From: Dendrolimus kikuchii
Taxonomy: Eukaryota; Arthropoda; Insecta; Lepidoptera; Lasiocampidae
Direction: 5' to 3'
DNA: 64,000 nt
Assembly: GCA_019925095.2 (NCBI GenBank)
Contig: CM034392.1
Location: 23,657,887 to 23,721,886 of the forward strand
The position numbers and the translations under genes were made by a program. This document shows, piece by piece, positions 51,567 to 61,773 of this stretch. Position 1 is the stretch's first letter; each line of letters opens with the position of its first letter. The notes under the pieces are model-generated. The model had not been told where the DNA came from and made no database searches. It worked only from the letters and a program-made list of their open reading frames with translations.

Positions 51567-53200
51567 ATAATGGTCATAGTTAATCTCTTCATTGTTCTTT
51601 TCTGAGAGAAGCATACAGTCTAGGATTATATTAGGTACTAATTAATATTGTTGCAGTTATTTTCTAGGTAGATAAGCAGCTTTCAGAAAGATCGCGTCGT
51701 CACTAAGATCAGTACATTTTCTCAAAATTTCTCAATACTGTGTCAAAAGTAGGTACTAGAAACATAAAATGATATACTATAAATATACTTATACCTGTTT
51801 CTATCTGCATATCCAATAATAATTGGGTTTTTTTTTTTCTAATAATACCACGGGATCGAAATGTTTTGTTAATAATGTACAGAATCTAGATTGGCCGGTT
51901 TGACAGTGCTTTTATCTAAAATGACATGCCTTGAGAACTTTCGATGATTTTAAAAGTTTAGCATTCTTTTATTATTAATTTGATTACCTATTAGGTATTG
52001 GTCTGAGTTAATTACAAAAAAAACTACTTTTATCCAGCTAAACATTCGAACGTTCCAAGATTTGCATTTCAAATAAAATTCTTTACAATCTTTACATTGT
52101 ATCCTACCTAATATTTTTAATAAAAAATGCTTTAGTCTTCAGTGGTTTTATTTTCTTATTTTAACAAACTTTCCTTATACTCAAAGCTCCACGTTCAACG
52201 GAGTGTGTCATGTCATGGTTGAAGCGTCTGTCAAACTCTACTCTGCTAATGACGTTGACAGGTACGTTCCGTTTCTATTACAGTATCTGTATTATTTTAA
52301 CCTATAACCGTTTAAATATATAAATGCAACTTATTTGAACATTTGATATTCGCGTTTCCCACGTCCCTGCTTGCTGCTATATAAGTAGGAATGTAAAGGA
52401 GGGGTAAGATATCCTTCTTCCAGTCTTTCGAGTCAATGAATAAGGTGTAAAGATGAGCAGTGAAATATGAAAGTGGAATAATGAAGGGGCGTAGAACCGA
52501 GATTCTATTACTTCTCTAGCATAAAAGGAAGATCTTCCTACCAAGTGTTAACGGGTTGACCCCCAGAAGGTGCGAACTTGTCTAATTCGATGTGATCGTT
52601 TACATATGCGATGTAGTTAAATCATACCAACTTATTTTTTATTGTAGATAGCCCATTCGATGGATGGATGGTGGTTACCGTCACCTATTCTTACTTACGA
52701 TCTGCCGCGGCGTCGAAGATATTTTATGACTTAGGTGCCTGATTGCTTGGGAAGACAACGGATTGTAGCGAAGCTGCTCTCTATAGTTGACCAGTCATAA
52801 AGACGCCAAAATGCGCAAAATAGTTTTTTATTAGGCGGATCATATTTTTTGCGGGAATATGAGAATCGGTACCACATTTTACTCTTTGCAAGAATGATAA
52901 GCGCCGATATGTTGTATGTCTGTAAAGCGTCATCTAGTTTAATTTGATTGTTTATTTTGCTAGAGTAGACTAGACTAGGCTCTAGACAAAAGTCGTATTT
53001 GATAGAAATAAGATCTTTCCTGGATTATCAATCGTTGTAGCACACCCTGCATTTCACTCCCCAATTAATGATGTAACTGTGGAGTACGCCACCTGTGAAA
53101 ATCAGGCGTGCGCAATCTCTTCAGGCGTTCAACGGACTCGTAAAGGATTATGACCTCAGGCTTTTAAGTCAATTATCACATCTTTATCTCTCCCATATTT
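51567..53200. other. unassigned DNA
   Basis: Apart from the weak family A remnant at 52640-52700, nothing is recognised in 1.6 kb. Confidence 0.45.
52640..52700 (-). mobile_element. possible family A end remnant
   Basis: TTTTTATTGTAGATAGCCCA and GGTGGTTACCGTCACCTA resemble the family A tail and last block in reverse. Weak. Confidence 0.35.
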
Positions 53201-53201
53201 A

Positions 53202-53224
53202 CGTAATTCTATAGAGTATCACTA

Positions 53225-53274
<50 letters not shown>

Positions 53275-53757
53275 ACGACCTAGACGCCGACAAAGACAAA
53301 TTCACCCCTGCATACCTGTAGAAACACATTTTATTACCTTTCGGCATTTGGACGTCTTTTGTTTACTTTGTGTTTAAAATTTGTGATTAGAAAACAGCGC
53401 ATTGTGTATTGTAATCTTTTATGGCAGTCATTAACCAGGTGTGCCGGATATTACAGTACAAACTGATTCTAGGAAATTCGGCCCACGTGGCCGGGCAAAC
53501 ATATTGTATCTGTGCCGTATAAAGCAATGCCTCGATTGAGGGACGAGGCAGTCGAGCGATAACCACGAGCGAAGCAAGACTTGTGAAGTCGGTCATCTAT
53601 TTAGTGACAGACTGCGCATGCTATTGAATTACGATTTTCTGCATTACGTTTGGACTTATTGCGTTCGGTTATATTTGTACCTCTGTTATACGTGTTTGTA
53701 TAGTTCTAATAAACTCTATAATTCCAACGGCATTTTAATTCGAGTCCTGCAACTTGT

Positions 53758-53850
<93 letters not shown>

Positions 53851-53875
53851 CATAGTGATGTTCTATAGAATTACG
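53202..53875. repeat. inverted repeat with TA-array core, split by a solo LTR
   Basis: 27-bp arms at 53202-53228 and 53849-53875 are inverted and match at 25 positions (CGTAATTCTATAGA...ATCACTATGAT). Between them lies only a TA array (53229-53270 and 53762-53848) plus the 491-bp LTR. Without the LTR it is a palindrome with a pure TA centre, probably a MITE or a replicated hairpin. Confidence 0.68.
53271..53761 (+). mobile_element. solo LTR inserted in a TA array
   Basis: 491 bp from TGTTACGACCTAGACGCC to CTGCAACTTGTAACA, with ATAT on both sides. It splits a TA array that forms the centre of an inverted-repeat structure (53202-53875). It has the same body as the 46.5-kb copy, including CAATGCCTCGATTGAGGGA where that copy has GACGGCAGGATGGAGAGAG. 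Confidence 0.8.
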
Positions 53876-53889
53876 AATATCTGATCCAT

Positions 53890-54003
53890 GCTAAGGTTGT
53901 CTGGAAGAAATTGCTTTTTAGTAATAAGACCTCTCATTATCTTCTATACTTAAACTTCTTGAATGTACCTTAATGTTATGCAATAAAGTATATTCTATTC
54001 TAC
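53890..54003 (+). repeat. LINE 3' end, family Q, copy 2
   Basis: CTAAGGTTGTCTGGAAGAAA, TTGCTTTTTAGTAATAAGAC and TGCAATAAAGTATATTC match copy 1 with decay. It ends in an (ATTCT)-like run. Confidence 0.52.
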
Positions 54004-54135
54004 TCCCGTATCTAAAGTCCACACTAGTCTTAGTGGCGAGTAACCTTTGGTATCTCTGCGTCCGAACCCTTGGAGCGGTAGGTAGCAAATAGATAATCAG
54101 CCTTAGTCCCTTAATATTTTTGGACCTTATATTAT

Positions 54136-54765
54136 ATCTATCCGCAATTTTGGTTTTGCATACCAAACATTATCTTATTCTTCTACTTCTCTTTTGCCTA
54201 CTCCTCACCACTTGGGATCCGCAGAGTGTTTTCCTTCGATACTCCTCTATTCTGGTATGTCTTCTGTCACACCACACAATCCATTTATCTCTTTGTTCTA
54301 CCTTTTCACTTATATCCATTAATTTTCTAGTTTAACAATTTTTTGTCACATGACTTTCATCCCTCATCATTACATTGCCCATATTCCTTCATCAAACACT
54401 GTTGTGATTTCAGTCAGTGGTGGATTTACCAATAGGCTGAGTAGGCTGGAGCCTAGGGCGGCAAATTTGGGGCCAATTTTTTTATATATTATGTCTTAAA
54501 CAAACTTCAAACTACGGTAAAAAGGAGGTCTAATTCAAGACTATACACGTCTTACGATATGTACACGAATCATAAAGTTACAATTTCATTGACAAAAAAA
54601 TGATCTAATTAATATGATTGTGAATTAGGGTATCGATTTATCCGTAGGGGCGGTAAAATTTGAATAGCCTACGGGCGTCATGTTTCTAAATCCGCCCCCG
54701 ATTTCAGTTCTTACCTTATACATTCCAGTAACACTACACATCCGTCTCAACATCCTCTTAATTAA
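54136..54765 (-). mobile_element. RTE-B LINE remnant interrupted by an hAT-type MITE
   Basis: This is a degraded relative of the 6188-6517 fragment. The antisense of GRPKKRWMD-like, MKDESH-like and TRMDKV-like codons can be matched at nucleotide level at 54190-54400 and again at 54701-54765. The two halves are separated by a 286-bp TIR element at 54415-54700. The frame is broken several times. Confidence 0.68.
54415..54700. mobile_element. hAT-type MITE, 286 bp, with 8-bp TSD
   Basis: The ends are CAGTGGTGGATTTA and, inverted, CGGGGGCGGATTTA (11 of 14 match). ATTTCAGT is duplicated at 54407-54414 and 54701-54708. CAGNGGC-type ends and 8-bp duplications are hAT hallmarks. No ORF, so it is non-autonomous. 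It interrupts an RTE-B remnant. Confidence 0.74.
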
Positions 54766-54766
54766 C

Positions 54767-55164
54767 TTATTATAATCAGCCCTTTTTTTGGCACTAATTT
54801 TATGGGGGCACGCTAATTCTCGGAAGTTGTAAGTTTTTTAATTTTTTTGTTTGTTTGTTGTCTATGATTTTTTATTTGGATAATTTTGACTTATTTACAA
54901 AAACTCAACATTGTTAAAGTAAAGGTCACCAAAATTGATTTATTTCATTTTTTTTTCATTCTTTAATTTTTTCAGTTTTTATGACAATTGTTCGAAATTT
55001 GCTTTAAGGGCACTGCATGCCTCCACAAAAAAAGCCCTGATTATAATGCTCCTATTACACCAGTAATAATATTTGTGTTAGTGTATGTGCGGTTTAACAG
55101 AACCCTGTTAAAACCTTTAAACCTAACAACGTACAGCGTTTTGCTGACGGTGCGGCCTACTTTA
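54767..55164. other. unassigned AT-rich DNA
   Basis: The 62-codon frame at 54988-55176 contains CFKGTACLHKK but no known motif. It may be a remnant of a LINE. Confidence 0.4.
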
Positions 55165-55320
55165 ATATTAGAATAGAATAGAATAAAAAACACTTTTAGT
55201 TCACCAAATAAACAATTACAGAATGAATTATTACAATAATTTAACGGCAAAACAAAAGGCGGCCTTATCGCTTAAAGCGATCTCTTCCAGGCAACCTGAC
55301 TGAGAGGATACTTTTATTAA
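55165..55320 (-). repeat. LINE 3' end, family Q, copy 3
   Basis: In reverse: AGAATAGAATAAAAAACACT at the tail side, then GGCGGCCTTATCGCTTAAAG and CGATCTCTTCCAGGCAACCT. It shows the same hairpin as copy 1. Confidence 0.55.
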
Positions 55321-55414
55321 CTTATGTCTAGGTATAATTAAATTAAAAAGTAAAATAAAAATGAAAAACAGTATAATATGGACTGTAAACAGTTAAGAAT
55401 AGAAAAATTTATAT

Positions 55415-55446
55415 TGTTACGAGTCGCTAGACTCGAATTAAAATGT
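55415..55446 (-). mobile_element. LTR 3' end fragment, 32 bp
   Basis: TGTTACGAGTCGCTAGACTC and then GAATTAAAATG is the last 32 bp of the LTR family in reverse. It lies just before a family P insertion. Confidence 0.5.
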
Positions 55447-55471
55447 ACGTGTAATGAAACGTACTCACCAT

Positions 55472-55535
55472 AATATTTTCTTACGTTTTCGCGACTTGTA
55501 TACATAATAAAACTACGTTTTAACGGTTTTATTAT
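55472..55535 (-). mobile_element. 64-bp family P insertion
   Basis: It starts on the plus strand with the same AATATTTTCTTA as the 6671-7045 copy and stops within the ACGTTTTAACGG block. It is bracketed by the 11-bp direct repeat GTACTCACCAT (55461-55471, 55536-55546). It shares the exact 3' end (minus orientation) with the 375-bp copy, so that is a defined terminus. Confidence 0.62.
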
Positions 55536-55540
55536 GTACT

Positions 55541-55732
55541 CACCATGATCAAATTGAAGATATTTTGAAGAAAGGTCCGACAAAAAGTGGTTTCAATAAA
55601 CGTGTATGTATGAAGAGATTAATGAAAGTTGATGAAGCGAAAAGTGCTTGCCAGGATCGTAGCAGGTGGATATCCATCATCTCTGCCTACCCCAATGGGA
55701 AATGGCGTGACAATATGTATGTATGTAAATAA
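55541..55732 (+). mobile_element. RTE-C LINE 3' end
   Basis: The frame HDQIEDILKKGPTKSGFN...CMKRLMKVDEAKSACQD...ISAYPNGKWRD resembles the end of RTE-A (HDQIDRVLAEGD...CMTRVMNVKEASEVCKN...RAYPARELA) but differs at about half of the residues. It is therefore a sister family rather than a decayed RTE-A copy. It ends in a short TATG array. It starts beside a 64-bp insertion at 55472-55535. Confidence 0.72.
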
Positions 55733-55733
55733 A

Positions 55734-56775
55734 ACTACAAAATTCTTATTCTTAATATACATATAATTAGAAGATCTCTCAATATCATCTTTACACATTT
55801 TATGTAAATATCTCGCATACTATTATTTACAAAATACCACGAGTCACTCTTACAAGATAATCACATAATAAAACAAATCTAAAATGCTCCAAAACTAAAA
55901 TCTCATGTATATTATACATTTGATTTGATCGGTATATTACATTAGAAATATTTTATTTACAAATAACAATACTGTTGCATTGTGAGATTGGTAGTGCGAA
56001 TTTCAAGCAGGGTTCCATATCGAGGAGTAATTTCCCCAAAAATTGTTGTTTGGTCAAAAAAATTTGGGAAAAGCTTTAATATGTATCTACAATTATTGGG
56101 AAATTTCCAAAACTATCAGAGCAACCTGATTTCAAGTAACATGTCTGTATAGACATGATCTTGCACGATTTGTGTACTTAAGCCACTGGCTATTATGCAA
56201 CCACATATTCATGAATACTTGACGCTAATTATTCATGAATATTTAAGCATCAATATAAACTTCAAGCAGAGGCGCTAGGAGAAAGCCAGATCACATGTAA
56301 CATATGGGCCAGCCAAATTGGAGGTCTTTAACAGACGTCAAAATTTTCGACACAAACACACAATTCTTACTTAAAATCCCTTCATCTTTAATTTTTAACC
56401 AATTGAAAATGTCATTTTTCAAGTTGGCCTAAAAACTCACCTTACTACTTCGATGTACTCTATTCGATTGCGGAATATAACAAATTTTGTAAAAGACGCA
56501 TTACATCTTGCTTCTCTTTCAGTCACGCACAAATATATTGTCTTCTCACTCGCTCGACGCCATTGTGCAAATGCGACGGCAACATAAGTACCTAATTTGT
56601 GTGCTAATAAAAGTAAGGATGCTAGTTTCATTGCGAACTTCCAGTCATACTCCATCACATATCTCAGCCCTCCACTTTCCTCATCCTGCTCCCACTGGCG
56701 ACCTTACGCGGTCTCCAATCCATGGGGGTTAAAATAGCCGCTTTTTATAAACCCAAGCTTAACGTGACGCTTGTA
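55734..56775. other. unassigned AT-rich DNA
   Basis: No frame or family match. Short minus frames at 56437-56658 are chance. Confidence 0.5.
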
Positions 56776-56777
56776 TT

Positions 56778-56916
56778 ATCCGCAGGAGTTAACTTGAGAC
56801 CTGAGCGGAATGCGCGCTCCCCTCCCGACCCCCGCCTTCTTACCGCTCTCGCCATCGACGCGTCAGTATCTCGCGCTTACGTCATCCGAGCGAAGTCTCA
56901 AGTTAACTCTTGCGGG
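56778..56916. mobile_element. CpG-dense inverted-repeat element
   Basis: CCGCAGGAGTTAACTTGAGA at the left recurs inverted at 56895-56914, with one mismatch, and the match continues into GAGCGGA/TCCGAGC. The interior is unusually GC- and CpG-rich (CGCGCTCC, CGACGCG, CTCGCGCTTACG). MITE-like. It replaces part of a SINE-C. Confidence 0.5.
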
Positions 56917-56930
56917 TTGTATAAAAGTAA

Positions 56931-57090
56931 TATACAACGGATCACTCTGGGAGTAACCCCAGTCACCCGGACCATAGTAATTAACGGAAATTTCGTTTAC
57001 AAAATTTACTATGTTCAGAATCAAACCCGGAGCCTCTCCGCTGCAGTGAGGTATTTCAGCAAAGGCTTATCCCACTCAACCAGAGGCTAT
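56931..57090 (-). mobile_element. SINE-C, tail half missing
   Basis: It holds the body from GTAATATACAACGGATCACT and the head with CCGGGTTTGATTCTG and AGCCTCTGGTTGAGTGGG on the minus strand. It adjoins a CpG-rich inverted-repeat element at 56778-56916, which may have replaced the 3' part. Confidence 0.66.
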
Positions 57091-57091
57091 T

Positions 57092-57463
57092 TATTACAAG
57101 TGTCAAAATAAGGTGAAATCTTATGCCAAGTCTCGTAAAATTACTTCTCAGACAGATTTAATAATTGAAATCAGTTGTAAATTAATATAAGTACATTGTT
57201 ATAGTCAATTTTTAAAATAAATAACATCCGTTCCATTATTTATACGTAAATATTTAAGGCAAGCTTCGCAACAAATAAAACGTCAATTACAACCCAAATA
57301 TCCGTCGGGACACAAATCTGCTATCCATGGCCATGTTCAAACACGATATAAAGTAATTCAAAACAGCCTACTATAACTTTTTCATTCGAAAAATTTTACT
57401 GCGCATGTCTCTAATAGTTCAGTTTTGAATTGTGTTGGAGCATGCCTGATACATTTATGTTAG
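57092..57463. other. unassigned AT-rich DNA
   Basis: No feature seen. Confidence 0.5.
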
Positions 57464-57464
57464 A

Positions 57465-57625
57465 CTAGCTATGCTCACGACTTCGTTCCCGCGGCATTAC
57501 AAATATTCAAAATAGAACACACAATATTTTAATTCATCTAAATTTCATTGATATCCGTTCAGTTGTTTCGGAGTCTATTCGAGGCAAACTGTCAGACAGA
57601 TTGACAGATTAAAAAAAGAAATGTT
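57465..57625 (-). mobile_element. Helitron-like remnant
   Basis: GACTAGCTATGCTCACGACT and the later GATATCCGTTCAGTTGTTTC, CAAACTGTCAGACAGATTGA resemble the end and body of another Helitron-like lepidopteran repeat. The other end is lost before a Harbinger-like MITE (57638). Confidence 0.42.
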
Positions 57626-57637
57626 AATTTGCGATTA

Positions 57638-57927
57638 GGGGCCATCCACAAATTACGTCGCACGAAATTCATGATTTTTCCAACCCCTCCGCCGTCCTTG
57701 TCACACTCGTGACACTTCGCTCACTAGTGTGAAATCACATATTTTGCATTTTTACATCAAGAAATTATTAAATTAAAACAGCAGTTCCCTAATTGGCTTA
57801 AATATAATAATATATTAGAATTTAAAATGTGACGTCACGAAATTTAGCACCCCTCCCACCCCTTGTCACACTTCGTTAACAACCCCCCGTTCCCCCTTAA
57901 CAAGTGACGTAATTTATAGACAGACCC
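57638..57927. mobile_element. MITE with TTA duplication (PIF/Harbinger-like)
   Basis: GGGGCCATCCACAAATTACG at the left matches the inverted right end GGGTCTGTCTATAAATTACG. TTA flanks both sides (57635-57637, 57928-57930). Inside are C-rich runs and paired GTGACGT/ACGTCAC-type motifs. A 3-bp TTA duplication suggests PIF/Harbinger. Related insect elements with this end are known to me only by their look. Confidence 0.62.
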
Positions 57928-57930
57928 TTA

Positions 57931-58617
57931 GTCATCATATATTCCGCGACAGGTCGAGATGTCAATCCTCTAGTGATGTATGACATCACATACCATGTAG
58001 TCGATATCGATATTTTTAGGGTATGCAACAAAGTGAGAGTAAAATTATTACTCAAGTAATCATTTCAAACGCAGTCCCGACCCCAGTGTCCGATTGCCAG
58101 GATATTCATAACAATTATTTTTCCCGTTTATGTCACAATTTTCTAGCTAAATATAATATAATGCTTGTGGAAGGATTATTGCTTTAATTTATTTTAACAT
58201 GGCGACGAAGGGGCAACTCAAGTTATTTTCAATACACAACTATTTTCTAATTTATTTTCCAATATATGAACAATATATTTCCAACTGTGACACAGAAACC
58301 TCATGGGTTTAATCGTGCCGCAAAAAGTTGTGTAGAATATATGAAAGAAAGAAAGAAAAAGTTTATTTGAAGAAATTACGACGTAATTACATCCTTATAC
58401 ATTTTTATACACAAAGCATATTTTGAGAATTTGTACGCCGTATTTTCAGCAAACAAGGTTTGCACTCAGCATATTGCAATATTGCAACGCTGACATTTTG
58501 AAAATGAATTTAAACCATATTAATGTTATATCAAAAACAGGAGCAGAGGCAAGGAATTGTTACTATCATCCAAGTGTTTACTGCTGATATAATAGTAACA
58601 ATAAACGGAATTATTAT
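57931..58617. other. unassigned AT-rich DNA
   Basis: It contains a short (GAAA)n run at 58343-58358. Otherwise nothing. Confidence 0.5.
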
Positions 58618-58906
58618 TATGCAAGTCGTGGTAGAGTAATGGCTAGCGCAAACTCAATAGGCGCGAGTTTGAATCCTGGCCGGAACTCATGAACCATTTG
58701 GGCAGTTTTCTAACCTAATATGCATATTATTACAATTACCAACAACGGTGTAGGAAAACATTGTGATAAAACTTGCACATCGAGATGACAGATGTCAAAC
58801 CTGCCAAGCCGCCTTGGACAAACGTGGCGTGTGTACTGTCCGTTCCGTTATAGTAGAAGGCCCGAGCTAAGTCTACTAATTTTATGGGTTAGTATTGTTA
58901 TTATTA
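58618..58906 (+). mobile_element. SINE-B, essentially full length
   Basis: The reference copy for family B. It has a tRNA-like head (GTCGTGGTAGAGTAATGGCT with a B-box-like GAGTTTGAATCCTGG). The body contains GGGCAGTTTTCTAACC, AACGGTGTAGGAAAACAT, CACATCGAGATGACAGATGT and GCCGCCTTGGACAAACGTGG, ending near TTTATGGGTTAGTATTG. Pol III promoter boxes in the head show how it would have been transcribed. Transposition needs LINE enzymes supplied in trans. Confidence 0.75.
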
Positions 58907-59498
58907 GTATATAGTTCTGATTTATTACACAAGCCATAAGGTAAGAAAGATCGATATCGATAAACGTGGTCGATGCAGGTCCGTGCAGCACTAAACTAAG
59001 ACGACGCAGACGCTATGTGCTGGAAGGCGTCAATAAACACTCGCCTTATACCCCGATTGCCATTTCGACTTGTCGCGAACTATAATCAGCAATTTTCGCT
59101 TAAATGTTCGCATTTATTTTTAAATCACAGACAGACACTTCAATTATGTTAGTGCAGTCAAGTCAATTTGTAAAACTATTATCAGTTTCATGAAATGAAT
59201 TGAAAATTTCAAAAGAAATTACATGATTCGATTGCTATTGCGTATGGAATTTTATTATGCTATATTAATTTCACCACAGAAAAATATAACATTGCAAACA
59301 TCCTTTGTATTTATATCAGAAATATATTGTACAGTTTGACATCTGCAATGTGTTATTAGCGACATTGTGTTTCCGCCAAATCCTAAACTGTATTTCTATA
59401 TGAATACAACATATCATACAAAAATACAATATTGATATTATAATATACAGTGCAAAGTAGTTTAGGGGCTACTTGAATCAATAAATTACTGTCTATCT
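58907..59498. other. unassigned AT-rich DNA
   Basis: No feature seen. Confidence 0.5.
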
Positions 59499-59598
59499 AT
59501 GGTTTTATTCATACTGAGTTAGAGTAAATTTGAACGCTGCTTTATGGTTCTTAAAGGAGCGTTCAAACTTACTTGTAATTCTCTATGAATAAGACCAT
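59499..59598. repeat. 100-bp imperfect palindrome
   Basis: ATGGTTTTATTCATACTGAG...TTTGAACGCTGCTTTA pairs with TTAAAGGAGCGTTCAAACTT...CTATGAATAAGACCAT around TGGTTC. RNA from either strand would fold into one long hairpin. Probably a small MITE. Confidence 0.58.
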
Positions 59599-59599
59599 T

Positions 59600-60856
59600 C
59601 GTTAATGTATAAGTTTCAAATAAATAAAAATAATTAAATCCATAATATATTAATGTGAGTGTATTTATGTTTTATAGCTGAAGAATAGCGGGTAGGCTTT
59701 TGTAACTATTATAATTGTCTAACTTTTGCACTTATAATGAAATAGTGTCAATAATATCATTTAGAATTTGATTACAAAAACAAAAGTAATAATGACTATA
59801 AAAAAAAATTCATTTGCTTTTCTGAAAAATCATAGTTTTTGATTTTACAAATATAGAAAATATAATTGCTCTTGAAAATTCAAGTGTTAAAAAAATCAAG
59901 TGTTCAGAAGCAGTGCAGAGCAAAGTATTTTTTTATGTTAATTATCAAAAGTTGTATTCAAGCTTATTTCATTCTATATTATAAAAAAATCATTTACAAA
60001 TCAATTGAAAGTTTCCTCTCATGTAAAACATGTGAACAAAGTCTATATCACAGAACATGTAAAACTATAGAAACCGTGCTAAAATAAAAGCTGAATGACA
60101 GCTATTTTATTCATACAAAGGTATACAGTTCAAAGAGTGCGAGTGAAACGGAAAACATCTTATACCCTTTCCAAGCGTTTATTCTACTTTTGACAGCTCG
60201 ATGACAGATAAATAAGTAATGTCCTAATGCGTTGCCGTTTCGATTTGTTACAAAAATCAATTTCATTTTTAAATAAATTTTAATCAATTTAAGTTATCTA
60301 TATATTATTGCTAAAAATCGTATATCGTGTAATAGATATAACCACATATATTAAATAAGCCATTTAAAATGGCACTTATAATAATTGTGGTGTTATTTTT
60401 CTTTGAAGTAGAACATATTTATTTTCAAATTTATTACTTTTGCTTTATTTACGTATAGTATCGAAAAGCTTTATTAGTCTGTGCCTTCCATGACTCACAG
60501 AACATCACTATTATGTCACCCACAACAATAAAGTACGACAATTATGTCATTTATTTCACGTGAGCTTTACTGTCGAGAAATATGTAACTTGATAGACGTG
60601 CAAACATCAAAAGTAAAATAAACACTTAGAAACAGTACGTTTCCATTGTTTTAGATGAGTAAACAACCAAAAGTGACATGTTCTATATCATTTTGCTTCA
60701 AATAGGGGAGCGGACAGCCAAATCAACTGAGATACTTAAAGTTACAGAATGTCGTAGATTTTGTATGCGTAGCCACTGAAGACGTCATAAGTAGTTACAA
60801 ATAAACATAGCGCATTAACTTTGTTTAAAAAGTAATTAAAATTATTTCTATCATAA
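59600..60856. other. unassigned AT-rich DNA
   Basis: The frame at 59866-60087 is lysine- and serine-rich with no known motif. No repeats found in 1.25 kb. Confidence 0.45.
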
Positions 60857-60858
60857 TA

Positions 60859-61324
60859 CAGTTGTAAACTCTATATAACGACACCGAAAGGACTGTACTT
60901 TTATGGCGTTATAGAGTTTTCGTTAAATGGAGAGAAGTATATTATTTTTGTCTGACGTCTTTTGCTGCACCAGTAATTTTGTTGTATTTTTTTACTTATT
61001 TTATTCATATCTTGCGATATTGAGACATCTTGCTGATAAAGGAAGTACTTAGAACTTTCGATATGCATGATGCCGACAGTCGAGTTTATGTTTACGGGCT
61101 AATAAAGCGATAAAAGAACGTACAAAGCTGCGCAGCTTTTACTTATTTTGGCAACTTAAAAGGTACTTTTTATTACATAATTGTAGTCGCTATTGAGAGT
61201 GAGTGTAATAATATATACAGTGTATCATTGTATGGAAGACAAGCTAAATCAAACAAAGATAAGTGATTTCGACGCTTAAGGAGATTGTCGTTAAATCGAG
61301 TGACGTTACAAGGAGTTTACGCTG
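60859..61324. mobile_element. pogo/Tigger-like non-autonomous element, 466 bp
   Basis: The ends are CAGTTGTAAACTC... and, inverted, CAGCGTAAACTCC..., followed on both sides by a ...TAACG motif. TA is duplicated (60857-60858, 61325-61326). Subterminal TATAACGACA, GCGTTATAGAG and GTCGTTAAATCGAG repeats are typical of pogo-group ends. No transposase frame. Confidence 0.6.
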
Positions 61325-61326
61325 TA

Positions 61327-61773
61327 TTTTAAACGCTAGATGACAAAACATTATTTTAATGCCTTTTGTTTTATATGTAAAAATATTAAAATTTATTCAA
61401 ACATGTGTCCGCATCCCTATTATGATACTACATGAACAATACATACTGTCAATCAAGTTTCTGTCTAATATGGAACACTGTTGCTAGTAATCCAAAGAAA
61501 GACAGTGACATATTGCCATGTAGACTAGTGACAGCAGTGTAAATAACGAATGTACGATTATATACTCATCTCTTTCTAACACATTTGCAACTCCATAAGT
61601 GTAAATAGCGTGCATAAATTTTGTAGCTTTTTAATATAGTTTCTATAACTTTAGCAATAGGTTCGAGTTATTGCAGTAAACATAAAGCTATATTACATAT
61701 ATTTCAGTGCATTGCAAAAAACTATAAAATATAATTATCTGATATAAACACATTAATAAAACGATCACAATAC
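61327..61773. other. unassigned AT-rich DNA
   Basis: If the CpG patch to the right is an exon, this would be the start of its intron. Confidence 0.4.

Noticed and set aside
53618..53884. 88-codon frame rich in I and Y
   Set aside because: It is the translation of an LTR end followed by a TA microsatellite.
56722..57111. 129-codon plus-strand frame
   Set aside because: It runs through a CpG-dense inverted-repeat element and a SINE-C in antisense. It has no protein-like motif.
58618..58700. Possible tRNA gene
   Set aside because: The head of SINE-B has A- and B-box-like sequence but no intact cloverleaf, and the SINE body follows. The SINE-C heads were rejected as tRNA genes for the same reason.
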